Source: Herpetosiphonaceae bacterium
GTDB lineage: Bacteria; Chloroflexota; Chloroflexia; Chloroflexales; Herpetosiphonaceae
Direction: 5' to 3'
DNA length: 64,000 nucleotides
Assembly (NCBI GenBank): GCA_013538855.1
Contig: JABXJS010000046.1
Span: forward strand, 1 to 64,000
The notes beneath the pieces are model-generated. The model made no database searches and had not been told where the DNA came from. It saw only the letters and a list, made by a program, of their open reading frames with translations. Positions 25,424 through 32,965 of this stretch are shown in pieces. Positions within the stretch are counted from its first letter, which is position 1; every line of letters starts with the position of its first letter. Made by a program: the position numbers and the translations under genes.

Positions 25424-25882
25424 ATGATCCGCATCGTTTACCACGCAAGCACACACGACGGACGCAACGCGCTGCTCGCGTGTATCGCAGCGCTGAGTCT
25501 CGTGCTTTCCGCCTGTGGCAGCGCTACAGCGCCGACAGCCACACCTGCGCCAGCACGTAGTTCTGCGCAGACTGTGCCGGTTACCGCATCGGAGTTTGCG
25601 TTTGATATTGCGCAGACAACGTTTAAAGCGCACACGCCCTACACCTTCATGATCACCAATGCAGGCGCAGTCCCCCATGAGTGGGTGCTCATGGAGCAGG
25701 GCGCAATGCACGAGCACAGCGCCCATGACATGATGACCTCTGTCAGTGCGGAGGAGTTGACCGCTGGCGCGCAGGTGAGTCGCCAGCTCACATTTGATGC
25801 CCCTGGCACCTACGAGATTGCATGTCGGCTGCCTGGCCACTACGAGGCAGGCATGAAGACAACCATTACGGTCGAGGAGTAG
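25424..25882 (+). CDS. cupredoxin-domain lipoprotein
   Basis: A 152-residue lipoprotein: basic start, hydrophobic 'ALLACIAALSLVLSACGS' with a lipobox LSAC, then a Thr/Pro/Ala linker. The cupredoxin barrel (about 50-152) carries all type-1 copper ligands: His in 'GAVPHEWVL', then 'EIACRLPGHYEAGM' giving Cys, His and Met at the spacing of plastocyanin-like proteins. An extra 'HEHSAHDMM' loop may add a second metal site. The ATG at 25424 is the start; GGGAGAA lies about 10 bases upstream. It is probably a membrane-tethered electron carrier or copper-binding protein, likely co-transcribed with the anchored protein upstream. A strong terminator follows. Confidence 0.88.
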   Translation: MIRIVYHASTHDGRNALLACIAALSLVLSACGSATAPTATPAPARSSAQTVPVTASEFAFDIAQTTFKAHTPYTFMITNAGAVPHEWVLMEQGAMHEHSAHDMMTSVSAEELTAGAQVSRQLTFDAPGTYEIACRLPGHYEAGMKTTITVEE

Positions 25883-25955
25883 CAGGCCGCTCACCAGCAG
25901 TAGCGAGCATGCGCCAACGCCACCCTGCTGCGCTGGAGCGTGCGAAGATTAAACT

Positions 25956-25995
25956 ACGACCGCGCCAACAGCCCCCGTGCTGTTGGCGCGGTCGT
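25956..25995. terminator. bidirectional terminator hairpin
   Basis: A perfect 17-bp stem (ACGACCGCGCCAACAGC, 25956-25972; complement 25979-25995) with a 6-nt loop, between the cupredoxin and the convergent protoglobin gene. Confidence 0.8.
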
Positions 25996-26024
25996 GTGTA
26001 CGATGAGCGGAGTGCGCTGGCGGT

Positions 26025-26609
26025 CTAGAACTGGCCCGCATGCACAAACGGGTGACTCCAAAGGGTGACTTGCAGCACCACCGACTTAAACCACGCCTGA
26101 TGCATGGCCTCGACCTCGGCGGCTGTGTGGCCTTTGTTGGCGAGGAACTCTTTGATTGTGGCGGTGATTGGCACGATAAAGGCGATGATGTAGCGCAGCG
26201 GGATCAGCGCCGTTGAGTCAACGCCATCAGTTTGATTCTTGCTCAGGTGGTGGCGGCGGCCAATCTCCAGTTGATAGTTCAGCCAGTCCTGATCGTAGGG
26301 GCGGCGGCAGGTATCACGAATCCACTGGCCGAAGCGCACCCGCACGCGCTCGAGATAGCTGGCGATTGGCTGGCCACTGTGGTTGGCGAAGAAGCGCAGC
26401 AGGTGCGGGTGCGCGCCGACAAAGCCGTACCATAGATCAAGCACTGCATCGATTTGATCCTCCAGCACCTCGCCGGCCATGTGCAGCGCCTGTACATCGG
26501 CATCGCTCCACAGCACGGTCGTCTGCAGCGTGCGTAGGTCATCCAGGCTGATCGGCGCAGCGGCTAGGTCGGCGTGGCCATAGGTGTATCCGGCAATCTC
26601 AGTCGTCAT
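26025..26609 (-). CDS. protoglobin (single-domain haem sensor globin)
   Basis: A 194-residue protoglobin with no kinase or cyclase output domain. Family segments appear in order: 'IAGYTYGHADLAAAPISLDDLRTLQTTV' (pre-A and Z helices), 'FYGFVGAHPHLLRFF'-like B/C region ('LDLWYGFVGAHPHLLRFFA'), 'ASYLERVRVRFGQWIRDTC' and 'LNYQLEIGRRHHLSKNQTDG', which contains the proximal haem His (about residue 117-118). Such proteins bind O2, CO or NO, and a stand-alone form may detoxify or store gas ligands. It is divergent from a LysR gene with a matching 11-bp inverted repeat between them. Spacing of the start from AGGAG is normal. Confidence 0.9.
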   Translation of the reverse strand: MTTEIAGYTYGHADLAAAPISLDDLRTLQTTVLWSDADVQALHMAGEVLEDQIDAVLDLWYGFVGAHPHLLRFFANHSGQPIASYLERVRVRFGQWIRDTCRRPYDQDWLNYQLEIGRRHHLSKNQTDGVDSTALIPLRYIIAFIVPITATIKEFLANKGHTAAEVEAMHQAWFKSVVLQVTLWSHPFVHAGQF

Positions 26610-26660
26610 CAGAGGTGCTCCTTGCTAGATGGTCTGCTGTGAGCATAATCCAGCTCTGTG

Positions 26661-26708
26661 CATAAGTACAATACTTTGTTATTCTAGAAACGATAAGTTG
26701 TACTTATG
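26661..26708. promoter_or_regulatory. inverted-repeat operator between protoglobin and LysR genes
   Basis: Perfect 11-bp arms CATAAGTACAA (26661-26671) and TTGTACTTATG (26698-26708), separated by 26 AT-rich bases. The arms sit in the divergent intergenic region where LysR-type regulators usually bind. Each arm contains a smaller near-palindrome AAGTAC(AA)/GTACTT. Confidence 0.65.
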
Positions 26709-26736
26709 AACAATTACTCTCGTGTTAGGAGCCGAT

Positions 26737-27663
26737 ATGGAGCTGCGCCAGCTACACTATTTTCTTGCGATTGCCGAGGAGCGCCACTTCACCCGCGCCG
26801 CCACGCGCTTGTTTGTTTCACAGCCAAATCTCTCGCAGCAGATACGGCAGCTCGAGGACGAGCTAGGCGCGCCGCTGTTTGACCGCAGCGGGCGGCAGGT
26901 GCTCTTAACCGCCGCTGGCGAGCTGTTCGCCCGTCACGCCCAGCGTGTTGTGCGCGAGCTTGAGGACGCCCAGCGGGCGATCATCGAGCTGGAGGGCCTG
27001 CAGCGCGGCGCGCTCGCGCTCGGTGTTGTGCAGACAGTCAATAGCTATCTGCTGCCGGATGTCGTGACCACCTTTGCCGCCAGCTATCCTGGCATTGCCC
27101 TGCGCATCGAAGAGCGCGCGGCAGGCGAGGTCGAGCGAGCAGTTGGCGCAGGCGCACTCCAGCTTGGCATTGGCTTTCTGCCCGCCAGCAGCGCCGATGT
27201 GGAGGGCGAAGCGCTTTTCGACGAAGAGCTGATGCTGATCGTTCCCGCCAGCCATGACTGGGCTAGGCGCGCGCAGCTGGCGGTTCGCGAGCTGGACGAC
27301 GTGCCAATGGCCCTGCTTGGCCCCGATTTCTGCACCCGTCGGCTGTGGGACGAGGCCGCTGCGCACGCTGGTATTCGGCCGCAGGTCAGCCTAGAGATGA
27401 ACACGATTGCCAATATCTTAGCTGCGGTGCGCCAGACGGCGAGTGTGACGGTGCTGCCTGTTCAAGCGCTGCTGGCGCTAGGTGCGGATGGGCTGGTTGC
27501 GGTGCCGCTGCACACGCCAACGCCGCGCCGCACTGTTGGGCTGCTCTATCGCCGCGGCGGCTATCGCTGTTCAGCCACGCGGGCCTTCAGCGCCGTCCTG
27601 CGCGCCGTTGTGCAGCACAATGCGTGGCAGATTACACCGTCCAGCGCGGCAGTGTCAGGCTGA
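26737..27663 (+). CDS. LysR-family transcriptional regulator
   Basis: A 308-residue regulator from the ATG at 26737 (TTAGGAG 6 bases upstream). The N-terminal winged helix is typical: 'MELRQLHYFLAIAEERHFTRAATRLFVSQPNLSQQIRQLEDELGAPLFDR' (residues 1-50). The C-terminal type-2 periplasmic-binding-like effector domain spans about 90-300 ('LALGVVQTVNSYLLPDVVTTFAASYPGIALRI'). Inducer unknown. It is divergent from the protoglobin gene and probably controls it and itself through the inverted repeat at 26661-26708. Confidence 0.95.
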   Translation: MELRQLHYFLAIAEERHFTRAATRLFVSQPNLSQQIRQLEDELGAPLFDRSGRQVLLTAAGELFARHAQRVVRELEDAQRAIIELEGLQRGALALGVVQTVNSYLLPDVVTTFAASYPGIALRIEERAAGEVERAVGAGALQLGIGFLPASSADVEGEALFDEELMLIVPASHDWARRAQLAVRELDDVPMALLGPDFCTRRLWDEAAAHAGIRPQVSLEMNTIANILAAVRQTASVTVLPVQALLALGADGLVAVPLHTPTPRRTVGLLYRRGGYRCSATRAFSAVLRAVVQHNAWQITPSSAAVSG

Positions 27664-27740
27664 TCTGGCCTGCGCTGTGGCTGAAGATCACGCACCACAT
27701 GCCGCGCTAGTCCGCTATTTTCAGCTCTGGCGCAGTGCTG

Positions 27741-27776
27741 CGGCGGCGGTCCATGAGCGCTTATGCCCCGCCGCCG
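27741..27776. terminator. GC-rich hairpin between convergent genes
   Basis: A 9-bp all-GC stem (CGGCGGCGG at 27741 with its complement at 27768) and further imperfect pairing outside it, lying between the LysR gene and the convergent PEP carboxylase gene. No long T-tract. Confidence 0.5.
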
Positions 27777-27791
27777 CGCTGTGTTGGTGGC

Positions 27792-30521
27792 CTAGCCAGT
27801 GGTGCCAAGGCCGCTGGCGATAGCGTTGAGTGTTACCAGCAGCGGCACGAGGAGCTGATTGGCGGCAGGCGTATCCTCGGCGCTGCCAAGCGCCCGCCAC
27901 TGGCGCAGCAGATTTGTTTGCTGGCGATGGAGCACGCGCAGCTCGGCCTGGCGTGCATCGACAAAGCGCTGCATGTTTGGGCGCTGCTCAGCCAACGGGC
28001 CAGCGTAGAGTAGCTCGATCATGCGCTGCGTGCGGTCTAGCTCAGCGCTGATCATGCCCATGATGCGTGTGCGGATAGCCGCGTCCGTGACCAGCGCTGC
28101 GTACTCCGCGATCACCTCACGGTCGACCAGTGCTATGCTCGTGGCGACGTTGCTGATGATATAGTGGAATGACGACCAGGTGAACAGCACGGCGCGCAGG
28201 TCGGCCAGCGCCTGTGGATCACGGGCGTGCAGCTGCTCCAGCGCCGTGCCAACGCCATACCAGCCGGAAAGATGAAAGCGCGCCTGGCTCCAGCTGAAGA
28301 CCCATGGGATGGCGCGCAGATCGGCGAGGCTGCTCTGGCCGGTGCGGCGTGCTGGCCGTGAGCCGATCTTGCTGTGCTCGATGACGTCGATGGGCGTGGC
28401 TTGGCGGAAGAACGTTAAAAACCCGTCGGTGTGGATCATCTGCTCATAGGCGGCGCGGCTACTGGCCGCCAGCGCATCGAGGTGCGGCTCGAGCGCATGT
28501 GGCTGCGGCGGCTGGTGGCGTTGGCGGATGGTGACACCGGCGACACCGGCCAGCAGCAGCTCCAGGTGATAGACGGCAGTGCGGCGGTTGGCATACTTCT
28601 GGGCGATGGTCTCGCCTTGTTCGGTGAGCCGTAGTCCGGCGTTAAGCGCGCCCGCCGCCAGCCCACGCAGGAAGCGATGTGTCGGCCCAGCGCCGCGGCT
28701 GATTGTTCCGCCGCGGCCATGGAAGAATAAGATCTGCACACCAGCCTGTGCGCCAACGGCGCTGAGCGCCTGCTCGGCTCGGTGTAGCCCCCACAGGCTC
28801 GCGAAGATGCCGCCGTCTTTATTGCTGTCGCTGTAGCCAACCATCACCTGCTGGACCGGCTGTCGCCGATTATCACGCTGCTGCTGGAGCGCCAGACTGC
28901 GCTTGGTGAGCGGGTGCGCTAGGAAGGCTGCCAAAATGTCTGGGCTGCGCTCAAGATCGTCGATCGTCTCGAAGAGCGGCACGACTGGCAGCGGGCAAGC
29001 GGGGCCGTCTGGCGTATCGACAAGCAGGCCAACCTCGCGGGCGAGCAGGTAGACGCTGAGCAGATCGGAGAGATTGCGCGTCATGCTGACGATCAGCGCG
29101 CCGAGGCCGCCTGGGCCATGGTCGCGTAGCTCCTGGCGCAGCACGCGGTAGCAATCGAGCGTGGCGGCGGCCGCATTGTCGAGCGGCTGATCGCTGCGGG
29201 TGAACGGGCGTGGAGCGGCCAGCTCCTGGTTGAGAAAATCAAGGCGGCGCTGCTCGTCCCAGGCGGCGAAGTCGGTGTCTGCTAGACCGGCGGCGGCCAG
29301 CAGCTGCGCAATCGCGTTGTCGTGGAAGGCGCTGTTCTGGCGAATATCGAGCGTCGCCAGGTGGAAGCCGAATGTCTGGACGAGGCGGATCAGCGGCTGC
29401 ACCTCGGCCTGGGCCATGCGCTGCGCCCCGATAGCGGTCAGCGCGGTTGCCAGCAGCTCGAGGTCAGCGATCAGCTCGGCGGCGCTGCGGTAGCTTGCCG
29501 CCGTTGGCCGCTCTGGCAGCGGGAGGCGGGCCAGCAGCAGGTTGATGAACTGTCGCCATGGCTCGTCGGGGTTGCGGGCGATGGCCTGTGCGCCAGGTGG
29601 GCCAAGCAGCGCTGCCAGCTCGTGGATGCGTGCGAGCAGCGCCGCAGTCGGCTCCTGCAGCGCGTCCGAAAGGCTCAGATGGCGGGCGGCGCTGACGAGG
29701 TGGTGCTGAAGCAGGCTCAGCGCATGGGTGCGCAGCTCGGCCAGCGTGGTGCGTGTCACCTCGGCGGTGACGAGCGGATGGCCATCGCGGTCGCCGCCAA
29801 CCCAGGTGCCGAAGCTGAGCCGTGGCAGCTGATCGGTGTTGAGCTGCTGGGGATCAAGGCCGACGCTAGCCCAGGCATGGCGCAGCCGCTGATCAAGCAT
29901 GGGCAGCGCGTGGGGGAACACCTGCTCCAGATAGTAGATCATAGTGCGGCGCTCGGCGGCGATGTCCGGCTTCTGCAGGAAGATCTCGCCGGTGCGCCAG
30001 ATGCGCTCCAGCAGCACGGCGATCTCCTCGCGGATGCTCTGGCGCTCGTAGGTTGTCCAGTCCTGGCGCGCGTAGTCGCGCAGCAGCAGGTAGAGATCGC
30101 GATGGTGATCGAGGATTGTGGCGCGCTTGGCCTCGGTGGGGTGGGCGGTGAGCACAGGCTCCACATGCACAAGCGCGAGGTCAGCGGCGAGCTGAGCATC
30201 GGTCAGGCCCAATTGCCGCAGCTGCGCAAGGGTTTGCCCCCACAGGGCCGGAATGGCGGCGAGGTCGTTGGCCTCCTCCTCGGCGCGGCGAGCGACCACG
30301 GCAGCGTGCTCCTCGGCCATGTTCAGCAGCTGGAAGGCGATGGTGTAGGCTTGGCCGACGCGCTCAGGCGGGCAGTCGGCGGGCAGTGGCTGCTGATGAG
30401 GCTGCCAGGGCAGCGCCTGAGCGAGCGCATGCTCGCCAATCGAGTCGAGGACCGTGCGAAAGCTGCTCATCAGCAGCGCGAGGTCAGTATGCAGCTGATC
30501 TGGATCGAGCAGAACAGGCAT
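27792..30521 (-). CDS. ppc: phosphoenolpyruvate carboxylase
   Basis: A 909-residue PEP carboxylase, the anaplerotic enzyme that makes oxaloacetate from PEP and bicarbonate. The ATG at 30521 has AAAGGAG 7 bases upstream and gives the usual length; the longer frame upstream is non-coding. Catalytic landmarks are in place: 'LTAHPTEAKR' (His about 130), 'LSFGTWVGGDRDGHP', 'LDIRQNS', 'VMVGYSDSNKDGG' (about 560), 'FFHGRGGTISRGAGP' (about 600), 'RAIPWVFSWSQARFHLSGWYG' and the C-terminal 'NAIASGLGTTG' that closes the active site. In Chloroflexia the enzyme is used both for anaplerosis and, in some, in CO2-fixation cycles. It stands alone here, convergent with the LysR gene. Confidence 0.97.
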   Translation of the reverse strand: MPVLLDPDQLHTDLALLMSSFRTVLDSIGEHALAQALPWQPHQQPLPADCPPERVGQAYTIAFQLLNMAEEHAAVVARRAEEEANDLAAIPALWGQTLAQLRQLGLTDAQLAADLALVHVEPVLTAHPTEAKRATILDHHRDLYLLLRDYARQDWTTYERQSIREEIAVLLERIWRTGEIFLQKPDIAAERRTMIYYLEQVFPHALPMLDQRLRHAWASVGLDPQQLNTDQLPRLSFGTWVGGDRDGHPLVTAEVTRTTLAELRTHALSLLQHHLVSAARHLSLSDALQEPTAALLARIHELAALLGPPGAQAIARNPDEPWRQFINLLLARLPLPERPTAASYRSAAELIADLELLATALTAIGAQRMAQAEVQPLIRLVQTFGFHLATLDIRQNSAFHDNAIAQLLAAAGLADTDFAAWDEQRRLDFLNQELAAPRPFTRSDQPLDNAAAATLDCYRVLRQELRDHGPGGLGALIVSMTRNLSDLLSVYLLAREVGLLVDTPDGPACPLPVVPLFETIDDLERSPDILAAFLAHPLTKRSLALQQQRDNRRQPVQQVMVGYSDSNKDGGIFASLWGLHRAEQALSAVGAQAGVQILFFHGRGGTISRGAGPTHRFLRGLAAGALNAGLRLTEQGETIAQKYANRRTAVYHLELLLAGVAGVTIRQRHQPPQPHALEPHLDALAASSRAAYEQMIHTDGFLTFFRQATPIDVIEHSKIGSRPARRTGQSSLADLRAIPWVFSWSQARFHLSGWYGVGTALEQLHARDPQALADLRAVLFTWSSFHYIISNVATSIALVDREVIAEYAALVTDAAIRTRIMGMISAELDRTQRMIELLYAGPLAEQRPNMQRFVDARQAELRVLHRQQTNLLRQWRALGSAEDTPAANQLLVPLLVTLNAIASGLGTTG

Positions 30522-30709
30522 AGATGCTCCTTTCTGGCCTGACTCTGGTGTCCCACCCTCGCCAGGCGTATCGCTGGCTAAGCGAACTTCAGAGCGGCAA
30601 CTGAGGTTGAGGAATGGCTGGCTGACTGTGCCCTGAGTCAACCATCTGCTGTGCAGTACGTATTGCCGTGGCGGCGCACGATCATGGCTGTGACCTGGCA
30701 CGAGCGTTC

Positions 30710-30817
30710 TTATACCAATTCATGGTGGATACGCTGCAATCCATGGCGGTTTGGGGCGCAGCCCCAAGCCCCCGGCAGGGTTCCACCGTGCACCCGCCGC
30801 AAGGTGAATTGGTATTA
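30710..30817. repeat. 108-bp MITE-like element with terminal inverted repeats
   Basis: Left end TTATACCAATTCA (30710-30722) and right end TGAATTGGTATTA (30805-30817) are inverted repeats matching at 12 of 13 positions. The core has 'ggggcgcagccccaagcccc' and a flanking CGGCAGGG. A partial copy of left end and core occurs at 9261-9331. It has no coding capacity. The rest of the 30522-30865 interval has no supported gene. Confidence 0.75.
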
Positions 30818-30841
30818 CTATTGCAAAAACTATTCTATAAT
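30813..30841 (+). promoter_or_regulatory. probable promoter of the nuclease gene
   Basis: A consensus -10 box TATAAT lies at 30836-30841, 24 bases before the ATG. At 17 bases upstream the sequence is TATTAC, a poor -35, and it falls on the right end of the MITE-like element, so the repeat could have contributed to this promoter. Confidence 0.4.
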
Positions 30842-30865
30842 ACCTAGGTTATTACTAGGATTTCT

Positions 30866-32041
30866 ATGCATGAACCAGACGTTATTCGGGTGATTAAACG
30901 CTATCTCACGCAGCATGGTCTTGCTGGTCATAGTGTTGCGGAACTGTACACAGACGCGCATCCCACACTGGTGGGCTATCGCGATCTCAAGCCATTTCAG
31001 CGTTTTACACTTCCATTGGATGGAATGCACGTCTACCCCGATCTTGTTGGGCGGCTCGATGATGGTGAGACCATGTTTGCTATTGAGGCAAAAGGTTCCA
31101 ATGGTAACGCCCTCCAAGGAGTTATGCAAGCGGCGTCGTATCGCGCAGGCTTTCACCGGTCACTGTTAGCGCTGCCGAATGAACCTCATGGCGAGGTGCG
31201 GAGTTTGGCGCACCAACTGCATGTTGGTCTGCTTGTGGCGCAAGGCAATACAGGCTTGATCCTCGATGTGCCAGCTGCGCATTTGCCGCGCTATGAACCA
31301 GCAATGGCGATTCGGCGACAGTTTACCGCAACGGCCCTGCTCTCGATTGGCTTTTCCCTCAACATGCCGACGCACTACCTCAGTATTCCAGTCGCAGTCC
31401 GTGATGCTGTTGCCGCCGATGATGATTTCAAGCAGCGCTTGGAGACAGACTACACCGTCTTACCGCGCGGCCAATTAAAAGCGGCTATTCGTGGAGCGCT
31501 GAAGTTAGGCGTGGTCATCCGCCGGGGCGATGATATTGGTCTCAGCGTCGTTGGTGAAGCGGCTGCTCGCCTGTTGCCTGCACTCCCAAGCTTGGCGGAG
31601 ATTCATCGTGCCGTCACCGCACAGCGCACCGCGACCATTGATCAGGTCCATCCGCTCACTGGTGCTGTGTTACGCTGGCTGCTGAGTAGCGATCCGATTG
31701 TGATGCTTATCTTAAGTGCGTTGAACGATCTTGGTGGCGGTCCCCATTCGATGCTTACCTTGGCGCGCGCAATGCTGGCGCGAGATCGAGCCGTTGCGGT
31801 AGTGGCGTTGTTTCTGCCAGAGGTTCTCGCTGATATCCTTGACGGCCAGGGCCAGGTCCGATGGAATCGCGTGACGCCCGCCCACTTTCGTGGAACGTTG
31901 CGCTACCAGTACAAAAGTCTCATGCGCCAGGCGGGACTGATTGTGCCACATCCGCTCGGCCAATCACAACCAGCCCACTATGATCCACAGCACGATCTGT
32001 GGGAGCTATTCGCTCGTTCCCCGTTTGTATATCCAGACTAA
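30866..32041 (+). CDS. PD-(D/E)XK nuclease-like protein, possible defence gene
   Basis: A 391-residue protein with AGGA 8 bases before the ATG. The first 150 residues look like a PD-(D/E)XK restriction-endonuclease fold: 'DGMHVYPDLVGRLDDG' (Asp in PDL, about 58), then 'TMFAIEAKGSNGNALQGVMQAASYRAGF' with the E-x-K pair (about 74-76) and the following Gln-containing helix. A winged-helix-like stretch follows ('LPRGQLKAAIRGALKLGVVIRRGDDIGLSVVGEAAARLL', about 195-235). The last 140 residues are helical and unassigned. No methyltransferase or other defence gene is adjacent. Base composition is visibly lower in GC than the neighbours, and the gene sits between a mobile repeat and decayed DNA, pointing to acquisition. 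The exact function is unknown. Confidence 0.68.
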   Translation: MHEPDVIRVIKRYLTQHGLAGHSVAELYTDAHPTLVGYRDLKPFQRFTLPLDGMHVYPDLVGRLDDGETMFAIEAKGSNGNALQGVMQAASYRAGFHRSLLALPNEPHGEVRSLAHQLHVGLLVAQGNTGLILDVPAAHLPRYEPAMAIRRQFTATALLSIGFSLNMPTHYLSIPVAVRDAVAADDDFKQRLETDYTVLPRGQLKAAIRGALKLGVVIRRGDDIGLSVVGEAAARLLPALPSLAEIHRAVTAQRTATIDQVHPLTGAVLRWLLSSDPIVMLILSALNDLGGGPHSMLTLARAMLARDRAVAVVALFLPEVLADILDGQGQVRWNRVTPAHFRGTLRYQYKSLMRQAGLIVPHPLGQSQPAHYDPQHDLWELFARSPFVYPD

Positions 32042-32877
32042 CCGACCTCTATTTGAAGATGCCGACCGCCCACTGCCTAAGTGTGTCAATGGCCTACCCG
32101 CTACACCCGCAGCCCTTGTCATCACCTTCGCATATTGATGCAAAAAAGTGATCGCCAGGGCGTGCCCCATTGCTGGAGCGACTCGGCGGATGGCCGATCT
32201 CCTTGCGCTCGAACCGCATATCACGCGCCAAGTTGCGCGCGCACCAGCAGCGGTCAACGCATGGTGGATGGTAGTATGACGAGCGCGAATGATCCCGGCG
32301 AGGCGGACAGTGAACAGGTGTTTGTTATCCTTGTAGCGTCTGGGAGAACACGATGGGCGGCTACATCATCTACTTCATGCGCCTGATCCTGCTTATGGTT
32401 TTGGCCTAGGCGGTCTGTGATAGCGTCGTTGATAATGCAGTCGAGGGCTTTGTCCGCACAGCCCTAGGGGAATAGATGCTCTTTACTGTGCGCCCGGTCG
32501 AAACGCCGTTGCGGCTGGGGCATAATGGAGCGGGGATTTGATTCTTGCGCTGTATGGGCTGATGCAAAGAAGCCAGCGGTCCGCTCGATTTGCCAAACGG
32601 GCCGCTGGAGATCGTGCTGGCCCAAACCTATGCTGCAAGCCCGCCGCCCGCATGCAGTCGCCCTGCGGTCTGTGCGGGGTTCTCTACGCGGCCAACGCGC
32701 CTTGTCAGTTCAGCGACGAAACTGCGCTGCTAGACCACCGCTGGTGTCCTTGCTGAAGCGGCGCGTGTGAATTGGTCAAAGCAGCGATCAATCACTGGTC
32801 TGGCACACGCCGCTGATCAGCTTTTAGGATGCCACTGCACGCTGGCGCTGCCCTGCGAACAGTGCTGTAGCATCTGA
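32042..32877. other. about 840 bp of non-coding, probably decayed DNA
   Basis: Several short frames switch strand and frame without ribosome sites or domains. A fragment near 32353 reads 'MGGYIIYFMRLILLMVLA' (membrane-like) and stops early. A plus-strand frame near 32538-32756 contains several CxxC-like cysteine pairs but is out of register and unrecognised. It is best described as remnants of genes downstream of the nuclease-like gene. Confidence 0.4.
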
Positions 32878-32911
32878 GCACGCAGGATGGCGGTAGTGCC
32901 ATCCTGCGTGC
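32878..32911. terminator. hairpin terminator of the giant gene
   Basis: A perfect 14-bp stem (GCACGCAGGATGGC, 32878-32891; complement 32898-32911) with a 6-nt loop, 55 bases beyond the stop codon of the minus-strand giant gene. No T-run. Confidence 0.6.
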
Positions 32912-32965
32912 ATGTGGAGCCGCTGCGCTTGGTTTGTGCTCCCGTGGGTGAAGCCGCGTTGTGGA

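Noticed and set aside
29322-30542. 406-residue plus-strand frame over the PEP carboxylase gene
   Set aside because: Antisense shadow of ppc; no domain.
30866-32041. Complete restriction-modification system
   Set aside because: No methyltransferase or specificity gene is found in the surrounding sequence.
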